This document shows positions 9,507 to 18,796 of a DNA stretch of 64,000 nucleotides, piece after piece. The stretch is taken from assembly GCF_002356355.1 (NCBI RefSeq), contig NZ_AP018052.1:124001-188000 (forward strand). The letters are read 5' to 3'. How positions within the stretch are numbered: the stretch's first letter is position 1; every line of letters begins with the position of its first letter. Origin of the DNA: Thiohalobacter thiocyanaticus. GTDB lineage: Bacteria > Pseudomonadota > Gammaproteobacteria > Thiohalobacterales > Thiohalobacteraceae. Position numbers and translations under genes: made by a program. Under the pieces are notes generated by a model, which was not told the DNA's origin, did no database searches, and saw only the letters and a list, made by a program, of their open reading frames with translations.

Positions 9507-9803
9507 ATGAAGCGACTCAACTTTCCCTGGATCGCCGCCGGCATCGGCATCGTCCTGGCCTTCGCCCTGCTGCACGGCGGCGCCGCCGAACCGGCAGGCG
9601 CGGCCCGGCTGCCCACGCTCACGCTGCTGTTCATGAGCGAGTTCGGGTTTCTGGTCACTGCCGCCGGCGCCTTCGTCGGCATCCGCAACCGACAGCAGAC
9701 GGACGGCCGCAGGGCACTGCTCCTGGGCATTGTCTGCAGCATCCTGGCCGCCGGCTTCGTTGTCCTCGGCCTCATGGTGTGGCGGGGACACATGGCGGCC
9801 TGA
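9507..9803 (+). CDS. Small inner-membrane protein, unknown
   Basis: 98 aa with three hydrophobic segments: IAAGIGIVLAFALLH near residue 10, LLFMSEFGFLVTAAGAFVG near 43, and LLGIVCSILAAGFVVLGLMV near 73. No recognised motif. It lies about 100 bp after hemerythrin and 46 bp before pcp on the same strand, so it may share a transcript with either. Start at 9507 is the only ATG near the start of the hydrophobic part. Confidence 0.6.
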   Translation: MKRLNFPWIAAGIGIVLAFALLHGGAAEPAGAARLPTLTLLFMSEFGFLVTAAGAFVGIRNRQQTDGRRALLLGIVCSILAAGFVVLGLMVWRGHMAA

Positions 9804-9849
9804 TCCCGCGCCAGCAGCGCAAGCGGGGCAGACGCGGAGGGAGGCGGGC

Positions 9850-10491
9850 ATGCGCATCCTGATTACCGGATTCGAACCCTTCGACCATGCCGTCAACGCC
9901 TCCCAGGTGCTGGTGGAGTCGCTGCAGACGGATCTGCCCGAGCCGCTGGAGCGGTTCTGCGCAGAGCCGCACTTCGCCATCCTGCCCACCCATACCCATC
10001 AGGCCTGGCCGCTGCTGCGGGAACGTCTGGATCAGTTGCTGCCGGATTACTGCCTGCTGACCGGCCAGGCCCGCGGACGCAACCGGGTGTGCCTGGAGCG
10101 GATCGCGATCAATCTGAAGGATTTCGAGCGCCCGGACGCGGCCGGCAACCAACCGCGCGGCGAAACCATCATCGCGTCAGGGCCGGCCGCCTACTGGAGC
10201 ACCCTGCCGGCGCAGCACCGCCTGATCGCTGCGCTCACCCGGGCCGGCATCCCCGCCGCGCATTCCAGCCATGCCGGCACTCACCTGTGCAACCAGACGC
10301 TGTACCAGAGCCTGCACCATAGCCGTGAACAGGGGCGCTCGCTGCGCTGCGGCTTCCTGCATGTGCCGCTGCTGCCGATACAGGCGCAGGGCACGCTCGC
10401 CGATCAGCCGCACCTGCCGCTGGACACCATGCGCAACGCCATTGCAATCATCGTGCAGACACTGATGGAAACCGCCAACCGGCAGCCATGA
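9850..10491 (+). CDS. pcp: Pyroglutamyl-peptidase I (pyrrolidone carboxyl peptidase)
   Basis: 213 aa. The ATG at 9850 begins the family-typical MRILITGFEPF and is preceded by a GGAGGGAGG purine tract. The enzyme removes N-terminal pyroglutamate from peptides in the cytoplasm. Catalytic triad regions can be seen: LERIAIN for the Glu, AGTHLCNQTLY for the nucleophilic Cys, and CGFLHVPLLP for the His (peptidase family C15). Length is normal. The stop codon is separated from the convergent NlpC/P60 stop by a single base. Confidence 0.92.
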   Translation: MRILITGFEPFDHAVNASQVLVESLQTDLPEPLERFCAEPHFAILPTHTHQAWPLLRERLDQLLPDYCLLTGQARGRNRVCLERIAINLKDFERPDAAGNQPRGETIIASGPAAYWSTLPAQHRLIAALTRAGIPAAHSSHAGTHLCNQTLYQSLHHSREQGRSLRCGFLHVPLLPIQAQGTLADQPHLPLDTMRNAIAIIVQTLMETANRQP

Positions 10492-10492
10492 A

Positions 10493-11014
10493 CTAGAGGA
10501 AGCTGCCCGCCCCGGCCAGGTGTCGGCGCCAATAGGGATTGTCCAGGCTGGACACCGATACCCGTTTGCCTGAAGTGGGCGCATGAATGAATCGGCCGCC
10601 GCCGATGTAGATGCCCACATGGCGGGTCTTGGTGTCACTGAGATCGAAGAAAACGAGATCACCCGGCTGCAGGGCCTGCAGTGGCACTGCCCGGCTGCGG
10701 CGGCGCTGGTCGCGGGTGGTGCGCGGCACCTCGATACCCAGCTGCCGATGGCTGAAATACACCAACCCGCTGCAATCAAAGCCCTGCTGCGGGCTCTCGC
10801 CGCCGTAACGATAGGGCTGGCCCAGCATCCGTTCGGCATGGGCGACCAGCTGCCGGCGCTGCTCGCGCCGGGGCTGCGCCCGGGACTCGCTCCAGCCCGG
10901 ATCCGGCACGGCGCCCGCGGCCGGCACGACCGGCCGCTGGGCACACCCCGCCGCGACCAGCGTCGCGATCAGCAGCCCCATCAGACGGAACCCGTTTGTC
11001 AGCCATCGATTCAT
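10493..11014 (-). CDS. NlpC/P60 family cell-wall peptidase lipoprotein
   Basis: 173 aa from the ATG at 11014; the longer upstream frame lacks family similarity. The signal peptide ends in a lipobox (LLIATLVAAGC), so it is a probable outer-membrane-anchored lipoprotein. The NlpC/P60 catalytic domain fills the C-terminal 120 residues, with nucleophile Cys in FDCSGLVYF, catalytic His in KTRHVGIYIGGG and a third polar site at RFIHA. The family cleaves murein tetrapeptides between D-Glu and the diamino acid (Spr/NlpC-like). Confidence 0.92.
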   Translation of the reverse strand: MNRWLTNGFRLMGLLIATLVAAGCAQRPVVPAAGAVPDPGWSESRAQPRREQRRQLVAHAERMLGQPYRYGGESPQQGFDCSGLVYFSHRQLGIEVPRTTRDQRRRSRAVPLQALQPGDLVFFDLSDTKTRHVGIYIGGGRFIHAPTSGKRVSVSSLDNPYWRRHLAGAGSFL

Positions 11015-11164
11015 GCCGTCCCCCTTGTGCTGGCAGTATCGGTCGTCCTCGCTGAACACTGAATGAACGGGGCACACCCGGCCGGGCAGCCAGCCGCTGG
11101 ATTGGCCGGTTCGAGCAACTATCCTTCCGATAAGGACACTCCCAGCATTATGGAGGATTTCCAC

Positions 11165-11593
11165 ATGGAAACCATCAAGCAACTGCTGCAGGACAAAGGC
11201 GGCCAGGTATGGACGATTCTCCCGCAGGCCTCCGTCTACGACGCCATCTACCTGATGTCGGAAAAGGAAATCGGCTCGCTTCTGGTGGTGGAGGATGAAC
11301 GGATCGTCGGCCTGATCTCGGAACGCGACTACGCCCGCAAGGTCATCCTCAAGGGTCGCTCATCGAAAAGCACCCGGGTCAGCGACATCATGAGCCGCAG
11401 CGTGCTTTATACCCATGGCGGCCAGACCATTCACGAGGCCATGGCCGTGATGACCAAACACCGCATCCGCCATCTGCCTGCGCTCGAGGACGGCCGGCTG
11501 ATCGGCATCGTTTCCATGGGCGACCTGGTCAACGCCCTGATCGCCGAGCAGCAGTTCATCATCGAACAGCTGGAGCATTACATCACCGGCTGA
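11165..11593 (+). CDS. Tandem CBS-domain protein
   Basis: 142 aa made almost entirely of two CBS motifs (residues about 8-65 and 76-135), for example LVVEDERIVGLISERDYARK and LPALEDGRLIGIVSMGDLV. CBS pairs bind adenine nucleotides and act as energy-state sensors. The start at 11165 has GGAGG 8 bp upstream; an in-frame ATG at 11150 lies before that site and is less likely. Stand-alone CBS pairs like this are common in proteobacteria; the partner is unknown. Confidence 0.9.
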   Translation: METIKQLLQDKGGQVWTILPQASVYDAIYLMSEKEIGSLLVVEDERIVGLISERDYARKVILKGRSSKSTRVSDIMSRSVLYTHGGQTIHEAMAVMTKHRIRHLPALEDGRLIGIVSMGDLVNALIAEQQFIIEQLEHYITG

Positions 11594-11616
11594 CACATTG
11601 CAGCGGAGCTCATGCC

Positions 11617-12312
11617 ATGCCACCACCACCCGAACATCACCGCACCCAGCATATCGGCTGGCTCAGGGCGGCGGTCCTCGGCGCCAACGACGGCATCGTC
11701 TCCACTGCCAGCCTGATCGTCGGAGTGGCGGCCTCGCAGGCCACGCATGAGCATATACTGATTGCCGGCGTGGCCGGTCTGGTCGCCGGCGCAATGTCCA
11801 TGGCCGCCGGCGAGTATGTCTCGGTCAGCTCCCAGGCCGATACCGAGCGGGCCGACCTCGAGCGTGAGCGGCGGGAACTGGCCACCAACCGGCGCTACGA
11901 ACAGCGGGAACTGGCCGGGATCTATATGGAACGGGGTCTCGAACCGGCGCTCGCCCACCAGGTGGCGCAGCAGCTGATGCGCAAGGATGCCCTGGCGGCG
12001 CACGCCCGGGACGAGCTCGGGATTTCCGAGGTCGCCACCGCCCGGCCGATCCAGGCCGCCCTGACCTCCGCCCTGTCCTTCGCCGTCGGCGCAGGTCTGC
12101 CGTTGCTGGGCGCGGCCCTGGCCTCGCTGGATCAGCTCATCGCCACGGTATTCGTGAGTTCGCTGATCTGCCTCGCCGCGCTCGGTATCCTGGCGGCACA
12201 TACCGGCGGCGCTTCCCGCCTGATCGGCGCCATGCGGGTCAGTTTCTGGGGCGTACTGGCCATGGCCGTAACCGCCGGCGTGGGCTCACTGTTCAACAGC
12301 GGCATCCAGTGA
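11617..12312 (+). CDS. VIT1/CCC1-like iron/manganese transporter
   Basis: 231 aa integral membrane protein of the VIT family. The first segment carries the signature AAVLGANDGIVSTASLIVGV, followed by MSMAAGEYVSVSSQADTE, a charged cytoplasmic region rich in Glu/Arg (residues 70-130, the metal-binding loop), and three more membrane spans to the C-terminus. The family moves Fe2+/Mn2+ out of the cytosol. ATGs at 11612 and 11617 are both possible, but only 11617 is in frame. Its end overlaps the next start by 4 bp (12309-12312). Confidence 0.9.
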   Translation: MPPPPEHHRTQHIGWLRAAVLGANDGIVSTASLIVGVAASQATHEHILIAGVAGLVAGAMSMAAGEYVSVSSQADTERADLERERRELATNRRYEQRELAGIYMERGLEPALAHQVAQQLMRKDALAAHARDELGISEVATARPIQAALTSALSFAVGAGLPLLGAALASLDQLIATVFVSSLICLAALGILAAHTGGASRLIGAMRVSFWGVLAMAVTAGVGSLFNSGIQ

Positions 12313-12944
12313 CCGGCCACAGCGACGGCATGACGGACTGGCAGTTTCACAGCACGACCGAGGACGGCGGCCGGATCCACAAGGCATCGATACTCGCTGA
12401 CGGCGCAGCCCTGTCACGGCGCCGGGTGATGGAGTTGTGGCAGGACGCCCCCGACTTCCGCGAGCGCTTCAATCGATTTCTGGCCGAACTGCCCTTTGCC
12501 GCCTGTTTCTGGGAAACGCCGGCCATTTCGCTCGACACGCTGGACCGCCCCTACGAACAGGTGTGTGTCGACGCCCCTTCCCTCGCTGGGATCAGGCCCG
12601 ACCCACACAGCTTTGCCGATCAGTTCGACCGCCACTGCGGCGGGGGCGGCATTGCCGAATTCGCCAACCCGGGCGGCGATGCCCGGCTGATCGCGCCCTG
12701 CCCACAGGCATCCACTGACTGTTATGCACATCTGCTGACCTTCGTGCGCACGGCGCCGGCCGCCCAGTGCGACGCCTTCTGGCGGCGGGTCGGGGCCGCA
12801 CTGGGCCGGGCGCTGTCGTCGACCCCGCTGTGGCTGAGCACCTCGGGTCTGGGCGTGTACTGGCTGCACGCCCGCCTGGATACGCGGCCGAAATACTACA
12901 CCTACGCCGCCTATCGCGCGGCCGCGCCTAGAGACACCGGCTGA
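12309..12944 (+). CDS. Hypothetical protein, resembling the DUF6940 family
   Basis: 211 aa, cytoplasmic, translationally coupled to the VIT-like gene by overlap. Notable conserved-looking parts are FAACFWETPAIS near residue 58, FANPGGDARLIAPCPQ near 118, and DAFWRRVG near 155. From memory the FWETP segment resembles proteins annotated as DUF6940, a family without known function; this needs a profile search. The 3' end overlaps the convergent acetyltransferase by 17 bp. Confidence 0.65.
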   Translation: MTGHSDGMTDWQFHSTTEDGGRIHKASILADGAALSRRRVMELWQDAPDFRERFNRFLAELPFAACFWETPAISLDTLDRPYEQVCVDAPSLAGIRPDPHSFADQFDRHCGGGGIAEFANPGGDARLIAPCPQASTDCYAHLLTFVRTAPAAQCDAFWRRVGAALGRALSSTPLWLSTSGLGVYWLHARLDTRPKYYTYAAYRAAAPRDTG

Positions 12945-15615
12945 TGTGCTTGAGCTTGGGATCCTCGTCGCTGACCGTGACCTTGAACCCGAGCTTGGCG
13001 GCCATGGCCAGCATCTCCTGGTTGGCGGCCAGCACCTCGCCTTCGATCTCTTCCAGACCGCGCGCCCGGGCGATCTCCATCAACCGCGCCATCAGCCGGT
13101 TGCCCACGCCCTTGTGCTGCCATTCGTCGGCCACCACGATGGCGAACTCGCAGCTGCGTCCGTCCGGGTTGGTACTGTAGCGCGCCACCCCGATCTCGCG
13201 CTCGCCGCCGCCTTCCCCGACCACCGCGATCAGCGCCATTTCCAGGTCATAGTCGATCTGGGTGAAACGCACCAGCATCTCGGGGGTGAGTTCCTGCAGC
13301 GCCTGCATGAAGCGGAAGTATTTCGACTGCGAGGACAGCCGGCGGATGAAATCCTTCTCGATGTCGGCATCCTCGGGCCGGATGGGGCGCAGGATCACGT
13401 CGGTGCCGTCGGCCAGCTGCTCGCGGGTCTCCAGACCACCCGGATAGGGGTGGATGGCCATGTGGGCATAGCGCCGTGCCCCGGGCTGGGGATAGGCCAC
13501 GACCAGGCGCGCGTCCACCGCCAGCGCGCCCTGTTCGTCCACGATGAGGGGGTTGATGTCCAGTTCCAGCAGCTGCGGCAGTTCGCACACCAGTTCGGAG
13601 ACCCGCAGCAGCACATCCTCCAGCGCAGTGAAATCAACCGCGGGGAGGTTGCGCCAGGCCTGCAGCATCTTCCAGGCCCGGGTGCGCTCGATCATGCCGC
13701 GGGCGATGAAGCGGTTCAGCGGCGGCAGCGATACGCAGCGGTCCTCCATCACCTCGACCATGGTGCCGCCGGCGCCGATGCTGATGGCCGGGCCGAATAC
13801 CGGGTCGCGCACCACCCCGATAAGCAACTCGCGGCCGTTGGCGCGGCGGTACATGGGCTCGACCGTCACCCCCCTGAGTTCGGCGTCCGGGCGGCGGCTG
13901 CGGGCGGCCTCCAGCAGATCATTGAAGGTGCTGCGCACGTCCGCCGCGCTGGTGATGTTCAGCCGTACACCGGCCACGTCCGACTTGTGGCTGATGTCCG
14001 GCGAGTTGATCTTCAATGCCACCGGAAAACCCAGCGCCTCGGCCGCCACCAGGGCGTCGTTGGCGGTGGCCGCCTCCATGGTCGGCACCACCGGCAGGCC
14101 GAAGGCATGCAGCACGGCCTTGGTCTCCAGGGTGCTCAGGCTGCTGCGCCCGGACGCCAGCGCCTCCTCGATGATCAGCCGCGCCCCCTCCAGGTCCGGG
14201 CGGCTGCGCCGGCCCAGCGGACCGGGCACCTGCAGCAGCAACTCCTGATTGCGCCGGTGACTGGCCAGATAGGCGAAGGCCTCCACCGCGGCCTCGGGCG
14301 TGTCCAGGTGCGGAATGCCCCGGCGATTGAACAACGCATGGGCGGCGGCGACATGCGGCCCGCCCATCCAGCAGGTGATGAGCGGCCTGGCGCCGTGACC
14401 GGCGGCCGCACTGACCGCCTCGGCGCAGCCCGCGGCGTCCGTCATGGCCTGCGGCGTGAGCATGGCCAGCACGCCATCCACGCCGGGATCGCGCAGGCAG
14501 GCTTCGACCGCTGCGCCATAGCGCTCCGGACCGGCATCCCCCAGCAGATCCACCGGGTTGGCATGCGACCAGTGCGCCGGCAGCGCCTGCTCCAGCGCCT
14601 GCAGGGTCGCCGGGGCCAGTTCGGCCAGCGCCACGCCCAGTTCGGCCGCGCGGTCGGTCGCCATCACGCCCGGTCCGCCGCCGTTGGTGACGATCGCCAG
14701 CCGGCTGCCGCGCACACGGTGCTCGCCGCCGCCCAGGATCTCGGCGGCATTGAACAGCTGCTTGATGGTGTAGGCGCGGACCGCGCCGGCCCGGCGCAGG
14801 GCGGCATGGAAGACATCATCGCCGCCGATCAGGGCGCCGGTGTGCGAGACGGCGGCGCGTGAGCCGTCGGCATGGCGGCCGGCCTTGACCACCACCACCG
14901 GCTTCATGCGCGCGGCGATGCGCAGGCCGCTGAGAAAACTGCGGGCGTCGCGAATGCCCTCGACATAGAGCAGAATCGCGCGGGTCCAGGGATCCAGCGC
15001 CAGGTAACTGAGCAGGTCACCGAAATCGACATCGGCCGCGTCGCCCAGCGAGACCATGGCGGAGAAACCGATGCCTTCGGCCTGGGCCCAGTCGAGTACG
15101 GCGGTGCACAGCGCCCCGGACTGGGACACCAGCGCCAGCTTGCCGCGGCGGGCGATGTTGTGGCTGAAGGTGGCATTGAGTCCCGCGTCCGGGCGCATGA
15201 TGCCGAGGCAGTTCGGTCCCAGGATGCGCACCCCCTGCTGACGCGCCGTCTCCAACAGTTCGCGCTGCAGCCGCTCGCCGGCATCCCCGGCCGCGGCCTC
15301 GCCGAAGCCGGCCGACAGCACCACGGCCGCCCGCACGCCGGCCTGGCCGCACTGGGCAATGATCCCGGAGACGGTCGCCGCCGGGGTGGCAATCACGGCC
15401 AGGTCCACCGGTTTGCCGATGGCGGCGAGATCCTTGTAGGCACGCTGATCCTGTACCTTGCGGTGCTTCGGATTGACCGCAAACAGCGCGCCCTTGAAGC
15501 CGCCCTCGCGCAGATTGCGGAAGACGATGCTGCCGACCGAACCGGCGCGGTCGGAAGCGCCGAACACAGCGATGCTGTCGGGGGAGAACAACCGGTTGAG
15601 GTAATGCGGGCCCAT
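12928..15615 (-). CDS. Pat-like protein lysine acetyltransferase (NDP-forming acyl-CoA synthetase-like plus GNAT)
   Basis: 895 aa from the ATG at 15615, with AGGTGG four bases upstream; an ATG one codon earlier is too close to that site. Domain order: CoA-binding Rossmann domain (SIAVFGASDRAGSVGS), succinyl-CoA-ligase-like domains (GPNCLGIMRPD, SHTGALIGGD), an ATP-grasp domain (about 490-710, with FPVALKINSPDISHKSD), and a C-terminal GNAT domain (about 740-895, with VADEWQHKGVGNRLM as the acetyl-CoA loop). This is the architecture of Salmonella Pat/YfiQ, which acetylates acetyl-CoA synthetase and other proteins. It is divergent from an HDAC-family deacetylase. Confidence 0.88.
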   Translation of the reverse strand: MGPHYLNRLFSPDSIAVFGASDRAGSVGSIVFRNLREGGFKGALFAVNPKHRKVQDQRAYKDLAAIGKPVDLAVIATPAATVSGIIAQCGQAGVRAAVVLSAGFGEAAAGDAGERLQRELLETARQQGVRILGPNCLGIMRPDAGLNATFSHNIARRGKLALVSQSGALCTAVLDWAQAEGIGFSAMVSLGDAADVDFGDLLSYLALDPWTRAILLYVEGIRDARSFLSGLRIAARMKPVVVVKAGRHADGSRAAVSHTGALIGGDDVFHAALRRAGAVRAYTIKQLFNAAEILGGGEHRVRGSRLAIVTNGGGPGVMATDRAAELGVALAELAPATLQALEQALPAHWSHANPVDLLGDAGPERYGAAVEACLRDPGVDGVLAMLTPQAMTDAAGCAEAVSAAAGHGARPLITCWMGGPHVAAAHALFNRRGIPHLDTPEAAVEAFAYLASHRRNQELLLQVPGPLGRRSRPDLEGARLIIEEALASGRSSLSTLETKAVLHAFGLPVVPTMEAATANDALVAAEALGFPVALKINSPDISHKSDVAGVRLNITSAADVRSTFNDLLEAARSRRPDAELRGVTVEPMYRRANGRELLIGVVRDPVFGPAISIGAGGTMVEVMEDRCVSLPPLNRFIARGMIERTRAWKMLQAWRNLPAVDFTALEDVLLRVSELVCELPQLLELDINPLIVDEQGALAVDARLVVAYPQPGARRYAHMAIHPYPGGLETREQLADGTDVILRPIRPEDADIEKDFIRRLSSQSKYFRFMQALQELTPEMLVRFTQIDYDLEMALIAVVGEGGGEREIGVARYSTNPDGRSCEFAIVVADEWQHKGVGNRLMARLMEIARARGLEEIEGEVLAANQEMLAMAAKLGFKVTVSDEDPKLKHISRCL

Positions 15616-15717
15616 CATTCCACCTGCGGATAACGCTGCCTGAAAGGTAGAGTATAAAGGCATCCGCCTAACAGGCGGGTTGCAGTGATCGCGGCACCGG
15701 GCGCAGACTTGGCCACC

Positions 15718-16650
15718 ATGACCCTCGCCTTCATCTCGCATCCCGACTGTCTGCTGCACGAGAACAGTCCGGGACACCCCGAGAGCCCGCAGCGACTGCT
15801 GGCCATCAACGATCAGCTGCTGTCCACCGGACTGGACCAGGCCCTGCGCCACTACGAGGCGCCGCTGGCCACTCCGGAGCAGCTGGAACTGGCGCACGCT
15901 CCGGACTATGTGCAGGCCGTCTTCGCCGCCGCCCCTGAGCAGGGCCGCCGGGCGCTGGATCCGGATACCGGCATGAACATCCATTCACTCCCGGCCGCCC
16001 GGCGCGCGGCCGGTGCGGCGATCCTGGGCGTGGACCTGGTCATGCGGGATGATGCCGGTGCCGTTTTCTGCAGTGTCCGCCCGCCCGGCCATCACGCCAC
16101 CCGCAGCCGCGCCATGGGTTTCTGCATCTTCAACAATGTGGCCGTCGCCGCCGCCCACGCCCTGGCCGGGCACGGGCTGGAGCGGGTGGCGATCGCCGAC
16201 TTCGATGTCCATCACGGCAACGGCACCGAGGACATCTTCGCCGGGGATCCGCGCGTGCTGCTGTGTTCCAGCTTCCAGCATCCCTATTACCCGCACACCG
16301 GGGCCGGGACCCGGTCGGACCACATCATCAATGTGCCGCTGCCGGCCGGCACCCGCAGCGAGGCCTTCCGCGAGGCCATCCGCGAGCACTGGCTGCCCGC
16401 GCTGGACGCCTTCCGTCCGCAACTGTTGCTGATCTCGGCCGGCTTCGACGGCCACGTCGAGGACGACCTGGCCCAGTTCCTGCTCACCGAGGCCGACTAC
16501 CACTGGATCAGCCGCGAGCTCAAGGCGGTGGCCGACACCCATGCCGGCGGACGCATCGTCTCCTGCCTGGAGGGCGGCTACGCCCTGGCCGCGCTGGGCC
16601 GCTCGGTGGCGGCGCATCTGCGCGGGCTGCTGGGGATGGAAGCCGCCTGA
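15718..16650 (+). CDS. Histone deacetylase family (AcuC/HDAC-like) amidohydrolase
   Basis: 310 aa from the ATG at 15718; a GTG at 15685 is an alternative start in frame. The zinc-dependent arginase/deacetylase fold is shown by RPPGHHATRSRAMGFCIFNN (His pair), DFDVHHGNGTEDIF (Asp/His zinc ligands), SAGFDGHVEDD (third ligand) and LEGGY. These enzymes remove acetyl groups from lysine or polyamines. The only neighbour on the other side of the 102-bp intergenic region is a Pat-like acetyltransferase, which suggests a write/erase pair for reversible protein acetylation. Confidence 0.92.
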   Translation: MTLAFISHPDCLLHENSPGHPESPQRLLAINDQLLSTGLDQALRHYEAPLATPEQLELAHAPDYVQAVFAAAPEQGRRALDPDTGMNIHSLPAARRAAGAAILGVDLVMRDDAGAVFCSVRPPGHHATRSRAMGFCIFNNVAVAAAHALAGHGLERVAIADFDVHHGNGTEDIFAGDPRVLLCSSFQHPYYPHTGAGTRSDHIINVPLPAGTRSEAFREAIREHWLPALDAFRPQLLLISAGFDGHVEDDLAQFLLTEADYHWISRELKAVADTHAGGRIVSCLEGGYALAALGRSVAAHLRGLLGMEAA

Positions 16651-16921
16651 GGCAGGCATCATCCGTCGCACCATATCATGATATTGTAATTATTTAATGC
16701 TTATACTGCCGTCGGATCAGATGCTTACGGATACCGGCAAAGATACCTTGGCTTATCCGGGCTGTGGTCTACACTTGAATTCCCCGGTCGTTACAGTCGG
16801 CAATCAGTCAAGGGGTGGATTATTTGTCGGACTGGGGTAAGGTAGGTAGTCCGGTTGCCCGGAAGTTCCAGGGGGGAGCGCGGCCGGACCTGATCGAAAT
16901 TCACAACACAGACAAGCGATC
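16651..16921. promoter_or_regulatory. Intergenic leader before the 98-aa hypothetical gene
   Basis: 271 bp without a gene. An AT-rich start holds TATACT at 16702-16707 as a -10 candidate with only a weak -35 (TGATAT near 16679). No clear riboswitch or terminator recognised. Confidence 0.3.
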
Positions 16922-17218
16922 ATGAATCCATCACACAACGCGTCCATTATCGATCTCGACCCCGAGGGACAAGCCCCGGCAACGGAGGTCGACACCCAGC
17001 AGAACAGGGACGAATTTCTCGACGGCCGCCAGGAAGGCCTCTACGAAGCCTGTCTTATCGTAGACAAGGTCGCCGCCCAGCACGGACACGAGGATGTCGT
17101 GGCTGAGGCGCTGGATGCCATGCGCATCCTGATCCGGGAGTCGATCCATACCACCGATGCCGAGGCCATCCGCGCCCGGGTCAACGCCTTGGCCAACGCC
17201 GCCGCGACCCGCAGCTGA
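16922..17218 (+). CDS. Small hypothetical protein
   Basis: 98 aa, acidic, probably all-helical and cytoplasmic: DEFLDGRQEGLYEACLIVDKV and EALDAMRILIRESI. No membrane segment or known motif. It has its own leader of about 270 bp upstream and is followed by the convergent iron permease gene. Codon use and composition match the neighbours, so it is likely a real gene of unknown role. Confidence 0.55.
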   Translation: MNPSHNASIIDLDPEGQAPATEVDTQQNRDEFLDGRQEGLYEACLIVDKVAAQHGHEDVVAEALDAMRILIRESIHTTDAEAIRARVNALANAAATRS

Positions 17219-17230
17219 ATCCCGTCCGGC

Positions 17231-18796
17231 TCAGCCAGCCGCGGCCGGTGACTGTCGGCGGCCGGCCACGATGAGCCCGATCGCGATCAGCGCGAGCAGT
17301 GCCTGCAGCAGCAGCCCCTCCAGGTTCGGGTAGATCCCCAGCAGTTCGATGCGTGGGAAGCTGACCGGATCGACCGGCAGCTTGCCGGCCTCCTGCAATG
17401 CCGCCACGCCCTTGCCGGCGAATACGATGGCCAGCATGAACATGAACAGGCTGGTCACGGCGAAGAACTGTCGCAGCGGCAACCGCACGCTGTAGCGCAG
17501 GATCAACCACCCCATCATCGCCAGCAGGCCCGCCGCCGCGACGAAGCCACCCAGCATGTAGCCCTGCCCCGTCGCGTCGGCCTGCACCCACATGGCCTGA
17601 TAGAACAGAATGGTCTCGAACACCTCACGGTAGACCGCCACGAAGGCCAGGCCGGTGAGCGCCCACAGGGTGCCGGTGCTGAGCGCCTTCTCCACCGAGC
17701 CCTGGATGAAACGCTGCCACTGGCGGGCATGGGTCTTGTTGTGCATCCAGAAGCCGACATAGAACAACACCGTCATGGCCACCAGCGCGGCCACGCCCTC
17801 GGTGATCTCGCGACTCGCGCCACTGAAATCGAGCAATGATCGCGACAACCACCAGGTCAGCCCGCCCAGCAACAGCGCGCCGACCCAGCCCAGATGAAGA
17901 TAACGCAGGCCCTCGCGGCGCTCTGTCCTGATCAGGAAAGCGGCCAGGGCCGCCACCACCAGCAAGGCCTCCAGCCCCTCGCGCAGCAGGATGACCAGCG
18001 CGCCGCTGAAGGCGGCGGTATTCGACAGGGTGTCGGTTTCCAGCCGTTTTGCTGCCAGGTCCAGCTGCTCCAGGATCCGCTGCGCCTCGGCCTCCACCCG
18101 GGCCGGCGGCAGCTGGCTGCGCACCAACCCGCGGTAGGCCGTCATGGCGGCCTCGATCTCACGGCGCAATTCCGGGGCTACCGCATCCAGGCCGTGTTCG
18201 GCCAGTTCGAAGCCGTCCAGATAGGCCGAAACGGCCGCGGCATGGGCCGCGTCCCGATCACCGCCCCGGTAAGCCTCAACGCTGGCCTGAAGTTGGTCGC
18301 GTGCAAACGCCAGCGGTGACCGGTCGGCGAACAGCGCCTCGGGGTGAGTGCGCGCATGCGCCATCAGGATCCGCCCGGCCGCGCCCCAGACCGCCCCGGC
18401 CTGCTCCGGTGTCGTGGTGGTCAGGGTATCCAGGGACTGCAGCGGATGCCCGCCAGCCGCCTGCTGCCAGGCGGCCGCCCCCGCGGCCACTGCATCCTTG
18501 TCGGCCGCGAGACTGCCGACGAGGAAGGCAAGGCTCCAGCGTTCGAATTCACTGAGTTGGCCGGTGTACCCGGCCATGCCGGTGTCTTCCACACCCAGGC
18601 TGATCGTGCTGTACAGGCCATAGAGGGTGCGCTGGGCATAGCGTTCGGGATCCTGGAAATTGGTCGGGGCCGGCTCCATGCCTGAGGCCAGCGCACCGTT
18701 ACCGCGGCCCTCGACACCGTGGCAGCTGGCGCAGTGTTCGCTGAACAGTGCCCGGGCGCGGCGCAGGTCGGGGGCGCGGCGCGGAACCACTGTCAT
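17231..18796 (-). CDS. Cytochrome c/FTR1 iron permease, C-terminal part of a split reading frame
   Basis: 521 aa. The N-terminal part is a c-type cytochrome domain (heme motif CASCH at residues 22-26); the C-terminal part is an FTR1-type high-affinity iron permease with seven hydrophobic segments and the two REXXE motifs, REGLEALLVVAAL and REVFETILFY. It has no signal peptide, although c-type heme is attached in the periplasm. In the family I know, these domains follow a signal peptide and a helical segment in one protein of about 630 aa. That N-terminal piece is encoded here by the overlapping upstream gene in the -1 frame. So the permease is either made by frameshifting, split, or broken. 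Confidence 0.88.
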   Translation of the reverse strand: MTVVPRRAPDLRRARALFSEHCASCHGVEGRGNGALASGMEPAPTNFQDPERYAQRTLYGLYSTISLGVEDTGMAGYTGQLSEFERWSLAFLVGSLAADKDAVAAGAAAWQQAAGGHPLQSLDTLTTTTPEQAGAVWGAAGRILMAHARTHPEALFADRSPLAFARDQLQASVEAYRGGDRDAAHAAAVSAYLDGFELAEHGLDAVAPELRREIEAAMTAYRGLVRSQLPPARVEAEAQRILEQLDLAAKRLETDTLSNTAAFSGALVILLREGLEALLVVAALAAFLIRTERREGLRYLHLGWVGALLLGGLTWWLSRSLLDFSGASREITEGVAALVAMTVLFYVGFWMHNKTHARQWQRFIQGSVEKALSTGTLWALTGLAFVAVYREVFETILFYQAMWVQADATGQGYMLGGFVAAAGLLAMMGWLILRYSVRLPLRQFFAVTSLFMFMLAIVFAGKGVAALQEAGKLPVDPVSFPRIELLGIYPNLEGLLLQALLALIAIGLIVAGRRQSPAAAG

